Positions 1 through 7,628 of a stretch of 36,219 nucleotides of DNA are shown here, piece after piece. How positions within the stretch are numbered: position 1 is the first letter of the stretch; each line of letters begins with the position of its first letter. Location of the stretch: assembly GCA_024233215.1 (NCBI GenBank), contig JACKPW010000035.1, forward strand, positions 1 through 36,219, in the 5' to 3' direction. The notes under the pieces were generated by a model. That model searched no databases. It had not been told where the DNA came from and saw nothing but the letters and a program-made list of their open reading frames with translations. This DNA is from Verrucomicrobiales bacterium (GTDB lineage: Bacteria; Verrucomicrobiota; Verrucomicrobiia; Limisphaerales; J093). The position numbers were made by a program, and so were the translations under genes.

Positions 1-483
1 AAGTGGCTCCAACATCAGGAAAGCTCCCGCTGGCGGCCCCTCCTCCTCGTCGACGAAGCCCAGGAGATGGGCTTGGCCGTCTTCTCCGAACTGCGCCTGC
101 TCGCCAGCGCCGATCTCGACAGCCGCTCCATCCTCACCGTCGTCCTGGCCGGCGACTCCCGCCTGGGCAGCCGCCTCGAGTCCGTGGACCTCTTGCCCCT
201 GGCCAGTCGCATCCGCAGTCGCCTCCGCACCCAGGCCCTTTCACCCCAGCAACTCCTGGCCTGCCTCCAACATCTCTTGAACGCCGCCGGCAATCCCAAG
301 CTCCTCTCCCCCGCACTGCTCCAAACCTTGAGCGAACACGCCGCCGGCAACCTCCGCCTCCTCATCAACCTCGGCAACGACCTTCTCCAGGCCGCCCTGC
401 GCCAGGAACGCGACCTCCTCGACGAGAAACTCTACTTCGAGGTCTTCGCCTCCGAGCCCAAGCCCCGGACCAAACGCCCATGA
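1..483 (+). CDS. ExeA/TniB-like AAA+ ATPase, C-terminal part (5' end outside window)
   Basis: The reading frame is open from the first base and stops at 481-483, so only about the last 160 residues are present. The segment LLLVDEAQE (codons from about 46) is a Walker B motif with the DEAQ form typical of ExeA/TniB/MuB-like AAA+ proteins. A sensor-like stretch follows (VVLAGDSRL), then a C-terminal helical part (NLRLLINLGNDLLQAAL) resembling the end of ExeA-family ATPases. In that family such ATPases help transposition complexes choose target DNA or take part in secretion; the RepA-like ATPase partner here favours the mobile-element role, which is inference. The Walker A motif would lie upstream of base 1. 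The stop overlaps the next gene's start as ATGA. Confidence 0.72.
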   Translation, partial: KWLQHQESSRWRPLLLVDEAQEMGLAVFSELRLLASADLDSRSILTVVLAGDSRLGSRLESVDLLPLASRIRSRLRTQALSPQQLLACLQHLLNAAGNPKLLSPALLQTLSEHAAGNLRLLINLGNDLLQAALRQERDLLDEKLYFEVFASEPKPRTKRP

Positions 484-1556
484 ACACCACCCTCCCGGTT
501 CAACGCGCCAGCCAACTTCCCGAGGACCACGGTGGCCTCACCTCCTGGCTCGTCGAGGATCTCTGGTGCGACCAGGCCGTCGGCATCCTCGGGGGCGAAC
601 CCAAGTGCTGCAAAAGCTTCCTCGCCCTCGACCTGGCCGTCAGCGTCGCCTCCGGAGCCCTCTGCCTCCGCCGGTTCCGCCCCGTCCTTACCGGCCCGGT
701 GCTCCTCTTTCCCGCCGAGGACGCCCACGCCGTCGTCCGCCAGCGCCTGCTCGGCATCTGTGCCGCCGCCGGCGTCAACTTCGCCTCCCTCCCGGTCGAT
801 GTCATCACCGCCCCGAGCCTGCGCCTGGACCTGCCCGCCGACCGCCGGCGTTTGGAACGGACCGTCTCGGAGCGTCGTCCCCGCCTGCTCGTGCTCGATC
901 CCTTGATCCGTCTCCATCGCATCGACGAGAACGAAGCCTCCCAGGTCGCCCCGCTCTTGAGCTTCCTGCGTCAACTCCAGCGTCAGTTCCAGCTCGCCGT
1001 GCTCGTCGTGCACCATGCCCGCAAGGATGCCCACGCCACCCGGCCCGGCCAGGCCCTGCGCGGTTCGAGCGAACTCCACGGCTGGGGCGACTCCAATCTC
1101 TACCTCCGCCGCCACAAGCAATCCCTCACCCTCACCACCGAGCACCGGGCCGCCCCCTCCGCCGATCCCTTCGCCCTCCAGTTGACTCAGCACGGTCCGG
1201 CCCTCGCCCTTTCGGTCCTCGGGGCCCCGTCCGACCCACCAGCCGCCTCGGCCCCGACTCCGGTCGAGCGGGTTCGGGACGCGCTGGCCGGTCTGGATCG
1301 GCCCGTCCCGGTGGCCCAACTGCGCCAGCTCTGTGCCATGCGTACCGCCACCCTCTGCGACTCCCTGGCCCAACTCACCCGCCAGGGCCTCGTCCTCCGC
1401 GAGGCCGGCGGCTACCAACTCCGTTTGCCCCTCGTGTCCGGTGCGTCGGCCCCGCCTTTCCCCGTTTCCCACCCCAAGGACCCCCAGGGTAACGGAAACG
1501 GGAAACCCCTCGCCCCCTCCCAACCTCCGGGGGCCCCCTGTTCCGGCGGAGGATAG
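480..1556 (+). CDS. RepA/DnaB-like AAA_25 ATPase with Cys-substituted P-loop
   Basis: This 358-residue protein begins at an ATG that overlaps the stop of the upstream ATPase gene (ATGA), so the two are probably translationally coupled. Residues 34-50 (GILGGEPKCCKSFLAL) match the P-loop region of RepA-type hexameric helicase/ATPases, but the usual Gly before Lys-Ser is Cys44: G39-x4-C44-K45-S46. A Walker B strand (RLLVLDPLIRL) and a sensor stretch (VLVVHHARKDA) follow. Residues of about 260-320 look like a winged-helix domain (VAQLRQLCAMRTATLCDSLAQL), and the tail is Pro/Gly-rich and disordered. I recall similar paired AAA+ genes in bacterial mobile cassettes, but no transposase is in view. 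The role in DNA transactions is inference; the ATPase fold is well supported. Confidence 0.72.
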   Translation: MNTTLPVQRASQLPEDHGGLTSWLVEDLWCDQAVGILGGEPKCCKSFLALDLAVSVASGALCLRRFRPVLTGPVLLFPAEDAHAVVRQRLLGICAAAGVNFASLPVDVITAPSLRLDLPADRRRLERTVSERRPRLLVLDPLIRLHRIDENEASQVAPLLSFLRQLQRQFQLAVLVVHHARKDAHATRPGQALRGSSELHGWGDSNLYLRRHKQSLTLTTEHRAAPSADPFALQLTQHGPALALSVLGAPSDPPAASAPTPVERVRDALAGLDRPVPVAQLRQLCAMRTATLCDSLAQLTRQGLVLREAGGYQLRLPLVSGASAPPFPVSHPKDPQGNGNGKPLAPSQPPGAPCSGGG

Positions 1557-1716
1557 GGCAACGCAGGGATGCGACCCGAGCGCCGTCCGGAACCTGCAGA
1601 CAGCAGGAGTGAGAAACGCCGGGCGATCCTCCCCTCACCGGGAGGGTCGTCCGGCCATCCGCTTCTTTGGTGCTCCTCTGCTGGTGCAGCTCAATGCGCT
1701 AAATCCCAGGGGGGCG

Positions 1717-1733
1717 GGGGGACAGCGTCCCCC
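1717..1733 (+). terminator. Candidate terminator hairpin after the ATPase cassette
   Basis: GGGGGAC (1717-1723) pairs perfectly with GTCCCCC (1727-1733) around a 3-nt loop, and a pyrimidine-rich run (ttctcctt) follows. It has no clear U-tract, so this is a weak intrinsic terminator candidate for the genes ending at 1556. Confidence 0.3.
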
Positions 1734-1770
1734 TTCTCCTTCCCCCCCCAGCTCCCCTTCACCCTCCTCC

Positions 1771-2106
1771 ATCACCAAACCCGATCAGCCCACCATCATT
1801 TACCGTGCGCGCGCTCAGTGGCGGGGCGGTACCCATGCAGCGAAGTTGGGCTGGCTGGATCAGCATATCCCGATCATCTCCACTGGCAGTGCCGCTCTCG
1901 ACGCGAGGACCCGCCCTGAGGAGATCCCGAACCAATATCAAGTCCTCCAGATTGCTGCCGGCAAGCTCCGTCGCTTCGGCCGTGCGTTTCAGCCGGAGAG
2001 CAAGACCTTCGGGCCGGACCCACGCGTTGGATACAACGACGGCCTCCAGGAGCTGAACATCGACTTCATCCCCGGCCTGCGCCTCAAGCATGACGAGCCC
2101 CTGTAG
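1771..2106 (+). pseudogene. Coding remnant, C-terminal fragment of unknown protein
   Basis: In this frame the codons have the strong G/C third-position bias of real genes here and end at a TAG (2104-2106). The translation looks protein-like (for example QYQVLQIAAGKLRRFGRAF and NIDFIPGLRLKHDEPL). There is no ATG or GTG in the plausible part of the frame (only a TTG at 1846), and upstream the frame turns into low-complexity Ser/Pro sequence, so I read it as the 3' remnant of a truncated gene. I do not recognise the family. The opposite strand is also open here (1759-2112), which weakens the call. Confidence 0.3.
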
Positions 2107-2257
2107 GCTCACGCAGCAAAGTCGTGCACCTTCTACCTTGGATGGCTCTTCCTGGCCCCGCGATCATGAGGCATCGCTTCCGAGCCGCAGAACCAAGCCA
2201 AACATAAGCCATGAGAACGGCGGTCTGAGAGGGGGAATGCGTAGGTCCTTGTAGAAG

Positions 2258-2333
<76 letters not shown>

Positions 2334-2502
2334 ATGTCGGCGGGAGGCGTAGTAAAGGCCAGCGGCTCTCCCTTGGCAAGGCCGATTTGACCCGTTCCTG
2401 GGGATTTGTGGGATTTGGATTCACCTGTTCATGCTTGGCTGTGGTATCCCCCGCGACATCGTGAAATTGGGCCATAAGGATTCAATTCACGCATGATGAG
2501 CC

Positions 2503-2532
2503 TTGACAAAGACTCCAAGAGACTCATTTCTT
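2503..2532 (+). promoter_or_regulatory. Possible promoter for the vapBC pair
   Basis: A perfect -35 hexamer TTGACA lies at 2503-2508, with a poor AT-rich -10 candidate (TTTCTT, 2527-2532) 18 nt further on. The antitoxin start at 2541 is only a few bases beyond, so the transcript would be nearly leaderless. The -35 match is good and the -10 match is weak. Confidence 0.3.
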
Positions 2533-2540
2533 AGCCTTAA

Positions 2541-2744
2541 ATGAGGATTACAGTGGATATTGATGATCAAATTATGGATGATCTGGTGAAATTGACCGGT
2601 GAGAGAAAGAAGAGCCCGGCGGTTGCCAAGGCGGTTGATGAGTTCGTCAAGCGGCGGAAAGCCAGGGAGTTCGGGCGGATTCTCCGGGAGGGGTTGCTCG
2701 ATTATCCCATGACGAATGACGAAATCGAGGCATTGGACCGTTAG
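2541..2744 (+). CDS. vapB: VapB-type antitoxin
   Basis: This 67-residue protein starts MRITVDIDDQIMDDL, the usual opening of small ribbon-helix-helix antitoxins of the VapB/DUF2191 type (a short beta strand then helices). A basic stretch (EFVKRRKAREF) follows and an acidic tail (TNDEIEALDR) probably wraps the toxin. It lies 2 nt upstream of a PIN-domain gene, the standard antitoxin-toxin order. Members of this family bind and block their PIN RNase partner and repress their own promoter. No Shine-Dalgarno sequence precedes the ATG; a GTG at 2553 has a GAGG upstream, but the family alignment favours the ATG. Confidence 0.85.
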   Translation: MRITVDIDDQIMDDLVKLTGERKKSPAVAKAVDEFVKRRKAREFGRILREGLLDYPMTNDEIEALDR

Positions 2745-2746
2745 GC

Positions 2747-3175
2747 ATGGTTCTCGTTGACTCGTCCATTTGGATTGAAGCCGCTCGCCGGAATGGGGAC
2801 ATCGCCGTCAAGGTGGCTTTGGAGGGATTGCTGGAGGAATACGAGGCAACCCTCTGTCCGCCGGTCCGGCTCGAGGTATTGGGAGGCGCCCGCGCACCGG
2901 AGCGTCGACTCCTGTCGCACGCCTTCAGCGTTCTTCCGTGGGTCGAGGTGACGCCCGACACCTGGCGCCGGGCGGTGGATCATTGCTGGCGCCTGCACGA
3001 CGGGGGCTTGAGCGTGCCATGGAACGATCTGCTGATCGCCAGCGTGGCGGTGGAACGTGGTTGCCGGATTTATGCGAGGGACCATCACTTCGATCTGATG
3101 AAGCCGGTGCTGGGGTTGGCGCTCTACGAACCGGGCTATGGTGGTGCGTTTGCGCCCGAAGCGGCGGAGCCGTGA
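2747..3175 (+). CDS. vapC: VapC-type PIN-domain toxin
   Basis: A 142-residue PIN-domain protein. It opens MVLVDSSIWIEA with the first conserved Asp (D5). A conserved Glu is likely in RLEVLGG, and the late acidic residues sit in VPWNDLLIASVA and IYARDHHFDLM. These residues hold the metal ions of PIN endoribonucleases, which in VapC toxins cut tRNA or rRNA and stop translation. The start lies 2 nt after the VapB stop, so the two genes form an operon. It converges on the GH43 gene about 100 bp downstream. Confidence 0.88.
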   Translation: MVLVDSSIWIEAARRNGDIAVKVALEGLLEEYEATLCPPVRLEVLGGARAPERRLLSHAFSVLPWVEVTPDTWRRAVDHCWRLHDGGLSVPWNDLLIASVAVERGCRIYARDHHFDLMKPVLGLALYEPGYGGAFAPEAAEP

Positions 3176-3272
3176 AGTGGGATCGAGCAGTGGACCGCTC
3201 CGCCACGGCAGGACGGGGCCTGCTCCAAACTCACCGCCCCCGGCAACTGCATGGCTGAGGCAACCCGGGGCC

Positions 3273-5390
3273 CTACTCAACAACCTGCCATTTGAAGCAG
3301 GCACCGCCCTTTCGGGCCGGTGTCGGGCCGGTCGCAGTTGCTGTGACCGGTCCCGGCTTGCCGGGTTCGGTGGTCAGGTAGCGGTGGTTTGCCAGCGCCA
3401 TCAAGAGCGTGTCGCCACGCAGCAGGTTGATCCATTGAAAGGACTCCCCTTTCCCCGGTGGTGCGCCGCTGAGGTCTCTCAGCGTGACGGCCCCATCGGC
3501 CACCGCCAGGAACCGACCCCTGAGGTCCTTGAGCGCCACCCGCCCCAGCCCGAGATCCACGACCCGGAACTGTGCGTCGTGGGAAACACCGCCGTCCACC
3601 GCGGCGAGATTCACGAGTTTGTCACTGTCGGTTCTCGCGACCATCACGCTGCCATCCGCGCCACTGGTCAGCGTGATGGTCCTTCCGAGCGGAATCTCGC
3701 GCTCGATGCCACGGGAACGAGGCTCATCAACTGTATAGTTGTCGAAGTCCGCGTAACCTCCGGGATGGCCGGACGTATTGTAGTGAAACAGCGAGGGGCG
3801 GACTCCCTGAAAGGTCGTCAGTTGAAACCTCATCACGAACGGTTCGCCCAACGGGATGAACTGGTGCCCATCGGCACTCCAGCTGAAGACCGCCTCGTCG
3901 GTGTCGAAATCGCAGTGCACCCGGAGCCAGAGGCGGGGGGGAGGCTCAACCGGGCCAAGGACCGGGGGGGAGGCGGTCGGCGGAGTGGCATTTCGACGCC
4001 CGAACCCCCGGCCCATGTCCGGGCTCGTATGGCGTTGCAGCCGCAGGCCCTCGTCCGTGCGCACCACACCAATCCATGCATAGGGAGAACTCAACAGCGC
4101 CAGGCCCGCCGTGTCGCCCGCAACCATCCCGTCGGTCCCCAGCTCGACGGTCATGATCGACTCCGGTCCGGGAGGTCGTTGGCACAGGCTGTTACGGGCG
4201 GAATAGAAGTCAGCGGCGGGCAACGAGTGCAGCCGAAGGACCCCGGATTGCTCGGAGAGTGACCACTTGCTGTCGTCTGGGACGTGGTTCCATTGCCAGT
4301 GCGGATTCAGTCGGTCGCCGTTGAAGTCGTCGTCATGGATGAATGCCGGTCGGGGTTCCTGGGTGCAGCCGGTGTCCGGCTTGATCCAGGTATTGGGTGC
4401 TTTGCGCAAGTTGCCCGGCAATCCGATCAACGGAAAACCGTCGTCCCAAGTGATGGGAACCAGGGAAACCATGCGACCCGCGCTGCCGTGATCCGACATG
4501 ATGACGCTCCACCATTCGCCCGAGGGAGTGTCGACGATGCCGCCCTGGTGGAGCCAGAGACCGCGATCATCGGGCCGCGCGTGTGCCGGTGCCGCAGCCG
4601 TGACGCCAAGCGACTCGCCCTGGACCATGAGGGTCGCCTTCCACGGCCCCTGAATGGAATCCGCGACGGCAACCATCTGGTCCACGGGGCCGCCGGGAAT
4701 GGCCGACACGTCAATGTATTTGCCGTTGATCTTGTAGAGATGATGCCCCTCACCCATGCGGGCATCGACTTCGTATCGAACGCCGGGGACAAACGACCGG
4801 AGGTCGGGCGTCAATTCCTCGATGGGATAGGGACTGCGATTGCCGGAAATGAGGTAGACCTTCCCGTCGTCATCGAACAGCACCGAGAGATCATGGCGTC
4901 CGGGCAACTGGTTGCGTTCCCAGGGCCCCTCGATCGACCTGGAGCGGAAGACCTGGAGGCCGACGCCATTGACGTTCGAGAAGACGTAGAACATGCCTTC
5001 GTGGTGACGGAGGCACGGCGCCCAGATGCCGCGACCGTAGATGTTGCCGCCTTCGAGCCGGAAGGCCGGACCCAAGTCCAGCCGGTCCAGGCAATAGCCC
5101 GCCAGCTCCCAGTTCACCAGATCCCTGGACCGCATCAATTGAACCGCGGGGTTCATGTGCATGGTCGTCCCGGCGAGGTAATACTCGTCCCCCACGCGGA
5201 TGATGTCCGGGTCCTCGAATTCCTCGTAGAACAACGGGTTGGAGTAGGTGCCGTTGCCGTTGTCGGCCGTCCAGTGCCGTTGCGCGGCAGGAGGAAGGCT
5301 GGAAGAATGCGGTGGAGCAGCGATGCTGGGTAGCATGCTGCCAGCGAGCAGCGGGGCCAGGAAGCAACGGGAGAGGATTGCCTGGGGCAT
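3273..5390 (-). CDS. Secreted GH43-family glycosidase with C-terminal beta-sandwich and beta-trefoil domains
   Basis: A 705-residue protein starting at the ATG at 5388-5390. Residues 1-25 form a signal peptide (hydrophobic CFLAPLLAGSMLPSIA, then AAPP). Residues of about 45-340 are a five-bladed GH43 domain: general base region FEDPDIIR (D60), the HDLSVLFDDDGK segment (D167) and the acid in MGEGHHLYK (E214). About 345-550 is a concanavalin-like domain of the kind that follows beta-xylosidase GH43 modules. About 570-705 looks like a fascin/ricin-type beta-trefoil with repeated GRFLAV-like units, possibly for sugar binding. GH43 enzymes cleave xylose or arabinose side chains or oligosaccharides from xylan and arabinan. 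It is the last gene of the minus-strand polysaccharide cluster. The exact substrate cannot be fixed from sequence. Confidence 0.85.
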   Translation of the reverse strand: MPQAILSRCFLAPLLAGSMLPSIAAPPHSSSLPPAAQRHWTADNGNGTYSNPLFYEEFEDPDIIRVGDEYYLAGTTMHMNPAVQLMRSRDLVNWELAGYCLDRLDLGPAFRLEGGNIYGRGIWAPCLRHHEGMFYVFSNVNGVGLQVFRSRSIEGPWERNQLPGRHDLSVLFDDDGKVYLISGNRSPYPIEELTPDLRSFVPGVRYEVDARMGEGHHLYKINGKYIDVSAIPGGPVDQMVAVADSIQGPWKATLMVQGESLGVTAAAPAHARPDDRGLWLHQGGIVDTPSGEWWSVIMSDHGSAGRMVSLVPITWDDGFPLIGLPGNLRKAPNTWIKPDTGCTQEPRPAFIHDDDFNGDRLNPHWQWNHVPDDSKWSLSEQSGVLRLHSLPAADFYSARNSLCQRPPGPESIMTVELGTDGMVAGDTAGLALLSSPYAWIGVVRTDEGLRLQRHTSPDMGRGFGRRNATPPTASPPVLGPVEPPPRLWLRVHCDFDTDEAVFSWSADGHQFIPLGEPFVMRFQLTTFQGVRPSLFHYNTSGHPGGYADFDNYTVDEPRSRGIEREIPLGRTITLTSGADGSVMVARTDSDKLVNLAAVDGGVSHDAQFRVVDLGLGRVALKDLRGRFLAVADGAVTLRDLSGAPPGKGESFQWINLLRGDTLLMALANHRYLTTEPGKPGPVTATATGPTPARKGGACFKWQVVE

Positions 5391-5483
5391 AACGGATCGC
5401 GGTCTGTTGTGGTGGGAGATCAGGTCTTGACCGCGGGCTCCCCGGCAACGTGCGCCGGCCTCCAAAGCCCGGCCGATCCGAAC

Positions 5484-5885
5484 CTACGGCGTCAGTATTT
5501 CAATGTCCGGTGCCACATGGCGAAAGTGTGACGGATTGCGTGTCACGATTTGTCCTGCCCGCTTCCTGCGGGCGAATGTGGCGTGGAGGGAATCGTAAAT
5601 GCCTCCGCCCATGACCCCCCGACTGCGCGCCTCCCGGATGGCTGTCACGTAGTCTGCCACCGTCAATGCCTCCACCGCAATGGAATCGCACAGGCTCAGG
5701 GTCAGCTCCGTCGCGGCCTCCGTCGGCACTTGGTAGAAACCTGTGAGCGTGGCGAACGTCTCGGCCAGTGCGTGGGCGTTTGTGAATGGGTCTTCGGAGC
5801 CCTCCAATGCCTCGAGGCACACCCCATGTTCCGGATGTGACTCCAGAAGCGCGCCGACCATGATCCCGGTATCGAGAAACGTCAT
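5484..5885 (-). CDS. PIN-domain toxin (VapC-like)
   Basis: A 133-residue PIN-domain protein. It opens MTFLDTGIMVGAL with D5; the Glu lies in HALAETFATLTG; the later acidic site is in GGGIYDSLHATFA; the final segment is IVTRNPSHFRHV, with the Asn seen in many members of this group. The predicted activity is a metal-dependent endoribonuclease used as a toxin. The start overlaps the upstream AbrB-type antitoxin by 4 nt, so the pair is translationally coupled. It sits between the GH43 gene and the oxidoreductase gene of the polysaccharide cluster. Confidence 0.85.
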   Translation of the reverse strand: MTFLDTGIMVGALLESHPEHGVCLEALEGSEDPFTNAHALAETFATLTGFYQVPTEAATELTLSLCDSIAVEALTVADYVTAIREARSRGVMGGGIYDSLHATFARRKRAGQIVTRNPSHFRHVAPDIEILTP

Positions 5886-6130
5886 CGGGTATAACGACGT
5901 GACCGGTCCACGGCCTCCTCAATCGGTGTGGTCGGCACTGCACCCTTCCAAATCCTGAGTTTCCCGCGCTTCACGATGTGGCCTGAAGCGTTGGGCTCCA
6001 TCTCCAGCACGATTCGGCCGGGCGTGGCAGAAACGATGAGTTTCTGCCTTCGCGGAATCCCTGCGATCCGCCGCAACTCGCGCGAGAGCACGATCCGGTT
6101 GGAGGCGTCGAGTTCAACCGTTGTCATCAT
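5882..6130 (-). CDS. AbrB/MazE-type antitoxin (SpoVT-AbrB fold)
   Basis: An 82-residue protein. Its N-terminal half (TTVELDASNRIVLSRELRR and IPRRQKLIVSATPGRIVLE) is the swapped-hairpin DNA-binding fold of AbrB/MazE antitoxins. The basic, helical tail (IEEAVDRSRRYTR) probably binds the toxin. Two Met codons are adjacent at the start (6130 and 6127), and either may be used. It overlaps the PIN toxin gene by 4 nt. As in related modules it is expected to neutralise the toxin and autoregulate the pair. Confidence 0.85.
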   Translation of the reverse strand: MMTTVELDASNRIVLSRELRRIAGIPRRQKLIVSATPGRIVLEMEPNASGHIVKRGKLRIWKGAVPTTPIEEAVDRSRRYTR

Positions 6131-6217
6131 GGCATTACTATGGCGTGGTCATGGCGTGCTGGCAAGCTCCCGCGGATCGGGGACGGTCGGCACCGTCTCA
6201 GCCTCTGTTGCGGCAGC

Positions 6218-7606
6218 TCAGACTTTCGGCAGTTCGAATCCCTTGCGTCGCGGGCGCTCCAACATCGAGTTGGCGAGGGCGCTGTTCGTGAACTGCTCCT
6301 TGACCGGATCCCATTTCAGTCGGGTGCCGACCGTCCCGGTCACCTGACTGACCCAGCGGGCGATGTTACCCAGGTGACATACGGTGGCCGAGCGGTGGCC
6401 GATCTCGACATCGCACACGCACCGTTTCCGTTCCTTGATGCCGTCCACGTAGTTGCGGTAATGGTTGCGGGCGGTGTAGAGCTGGACCGGCAGGCGTTCC
6501 AGCGGGAGGGTTTTCCAGCCGGGCTCGCTCACCTCGAAGCGCCCACGGTCAATCCGGATCTGTCCCTTCTCCCCGATAAACAGGGCGCCGCCGTTTGGAT
6601 TGGCATCTTCCGAGAGCTCCAGGGGGATGTCCCCGGGGTACTTCATGTGGATGATGGTCTCCTTGGCGCCGAAGAACCGGCCGTATTGTGAGTTCTCGTC
6701 GGCAACCCAGGGCTGGTAGGGCTGCCCTTCGACCCACACCTCGGTCGGGCCACTTTCGTCCATGCCGAGCGCCCACTGGACTTGATCCAGATCATGTGCG
6801 CCCCAGCCGCAGATTTCGCCGCCACAGAAGTCTTTGATCGAGAGCCACCCTGGCCGCGAGCGGCTGGTGCGGATGTTCTCGTTGAAGGGTTTTGGTTGCA
6901 CCTGTCCCATCCATTGATCCCAATCGAGAGTGGAAGGAACGGGCTGACCCGGCAGGTTGCACTCCCAGGCGCCGGCGAAGTTGACCCCGATCACCTTGGT
7001 GACCTTGCCGATGTAGCCGTTGCGGACGAGCATGCAGGCCCGGTGGAAGCTGGCCTGTGAACGCTGCTGGCTCCCCACCTGCAGCACGCGCTTGTTCTGA
7101 CGGATGGCTTTAACCATTGCCCGTCCCTCGGCGACGGTCAGGGTCATGCATTTTTCCACATAGACGTCCTTGCCCGAGAGCGCGGCGTCGATGGAATGCA
7201 GGGCGTGCCAATGGTCCGGGCTGGCGATGACGACGGCGTCAATGTCCTTACGCTCCAGCAGCGGGCGATAGTCCTGGTAAACGTCCTTCTCCTCCAGGCT
7301 CAGGCGCCTGGCGCTCTGTTGGGCCCGCGCCAGATCCACGTCACACACCGCCGCGAATCGGACATCGCTGAAGCCTGCCAGGCCTCCGATATCGGCCGGT
7401 CCCCGGCTGCCGGTGCCGATGGCGGCCATGACGACCGTGTTGCTGGGGGCGGCCTCGCCGCCGAGCACGTGTTTCGGCACGATGGAGAAGCCCGCCACAC
7501 CGGCCGCACCAGCCTTTGCCAGGAACTTGATCGCCCGCCGCCGCGACAGGTTGTGGTGGTGGGTTTGTTCCTGCTTTCGCGCGGGGATGGTACACTTTGG
7601 TTTCAT
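6218..7606 (-). CDS. Tat-exported Gfo/Idh/MocA-family oxidoreductase
   Basis: A 462-residue protein. The ATG at 7606 is preferred because AAGGA lies 7 nt upstream; an in-frame GTG at 7612 is the alternative. The N-terminus carries a twin-arginine signal (LSRRRAIKFLAKAG). A Rossmann NAD(P)-binding domain follows (VVMAAIGTGSRG and the family signature VEKCMTLTVAEGRAM near residue 150). The C-terminal Gfo/Idh/MocA alpha/beta domain includes GGEICGWGAHDLDQVQWALG. Such exported enzymes are abundant in Verrucomicrobia and Planctomycetes and oxidise or epimerise sugars; the substrate here is unknown. It lies 22 nt downstream of the DUF6807 gene, with which it is probably co-transcribed in the xylan cluster. 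Confidence 0.88.
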   Translation of the reverse strand: MKPKCTIPARKQEQTHHHNLSRRRAIKFLAKAGAAGVAGFSIVPKHVLGGEAAPSNTVVMAAIGTGSRGPADIGGLAGFSDVRFAAVCDVDLARAQQSARRLSLEEKDVYQDYRPLLERKDIDAVVIASPDHWHALHSIDAALSGKDVYVEKCMTLTVAEGRAMVKAIRQNKRVLQVGSQQRSQASFHRACMLVRNGYIGKVTKVIGVNFAGAWECNLPGQPVPSTLDWDQWMGQVQPKPFNENIRTSRSRPGWLSIKDFCGGEICGWGAHDLDQVQWALGMDESGPTEVWVEGQPYQPWVADENSQYGRFFGAKETIIHMKYPGDIPLELSEDANPNGGALFIGEKGQIRIDRGRFEVSEPGWKTLPLERLPVQLYTARNHYRNYVDGIKERKRCVCDVEIGHRSATVCHLGNIARWVSQVTGTVGTRLKWDPVKEQFTNSALANSMLERPRRKGFELPKV

Positions 7607-7628
7607 AAGCACTTCCTTTTCGTTGTTC

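Larger units (their letters stand above)
1..1556 (+). mobile_element. Possible partial mobile-element cassette (two coupled AAA+ ATPases)
   Basis: Two overlapping ATPase genes, one TniB/ExeA-like and one RepA-like, sit beside a gene-poor stretch with a coding remnant and next to the 3' end of a tRNA-Phe gene. This arrangement suggests the right-hand part of an integrated or transposed element. No transposase, integrase, terminal inverted repeat or target-site duplication can be seen, and the left side is outside the window, so the element boundaries are unknown. Confidence 0.35.
1557..2257. other. Gene-poor stretch between the ATPase cassette and tRNA-Phe
   Basis: About 700 bp without a complete gene. 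It contains a GC-rich hairpin at 1717-1733 followed by a pyrimidine run, an open stretch with coding-like codon use at about 1771-2106, and an unremarkable 150 bp before the tRNA. The low-complexity C-rich and G-rich runs at 1700-1760 differ from the surrounding genes. Confidence 0.6.

Noticed and set aside
432..1523. Long open frame on the minus strand opposite the RepA-like ATPase gene
   Set aside because: The plus frame has clear ATPase motifs. The minus frame is a Gly/Glu-rich mirror caused by high GC content.
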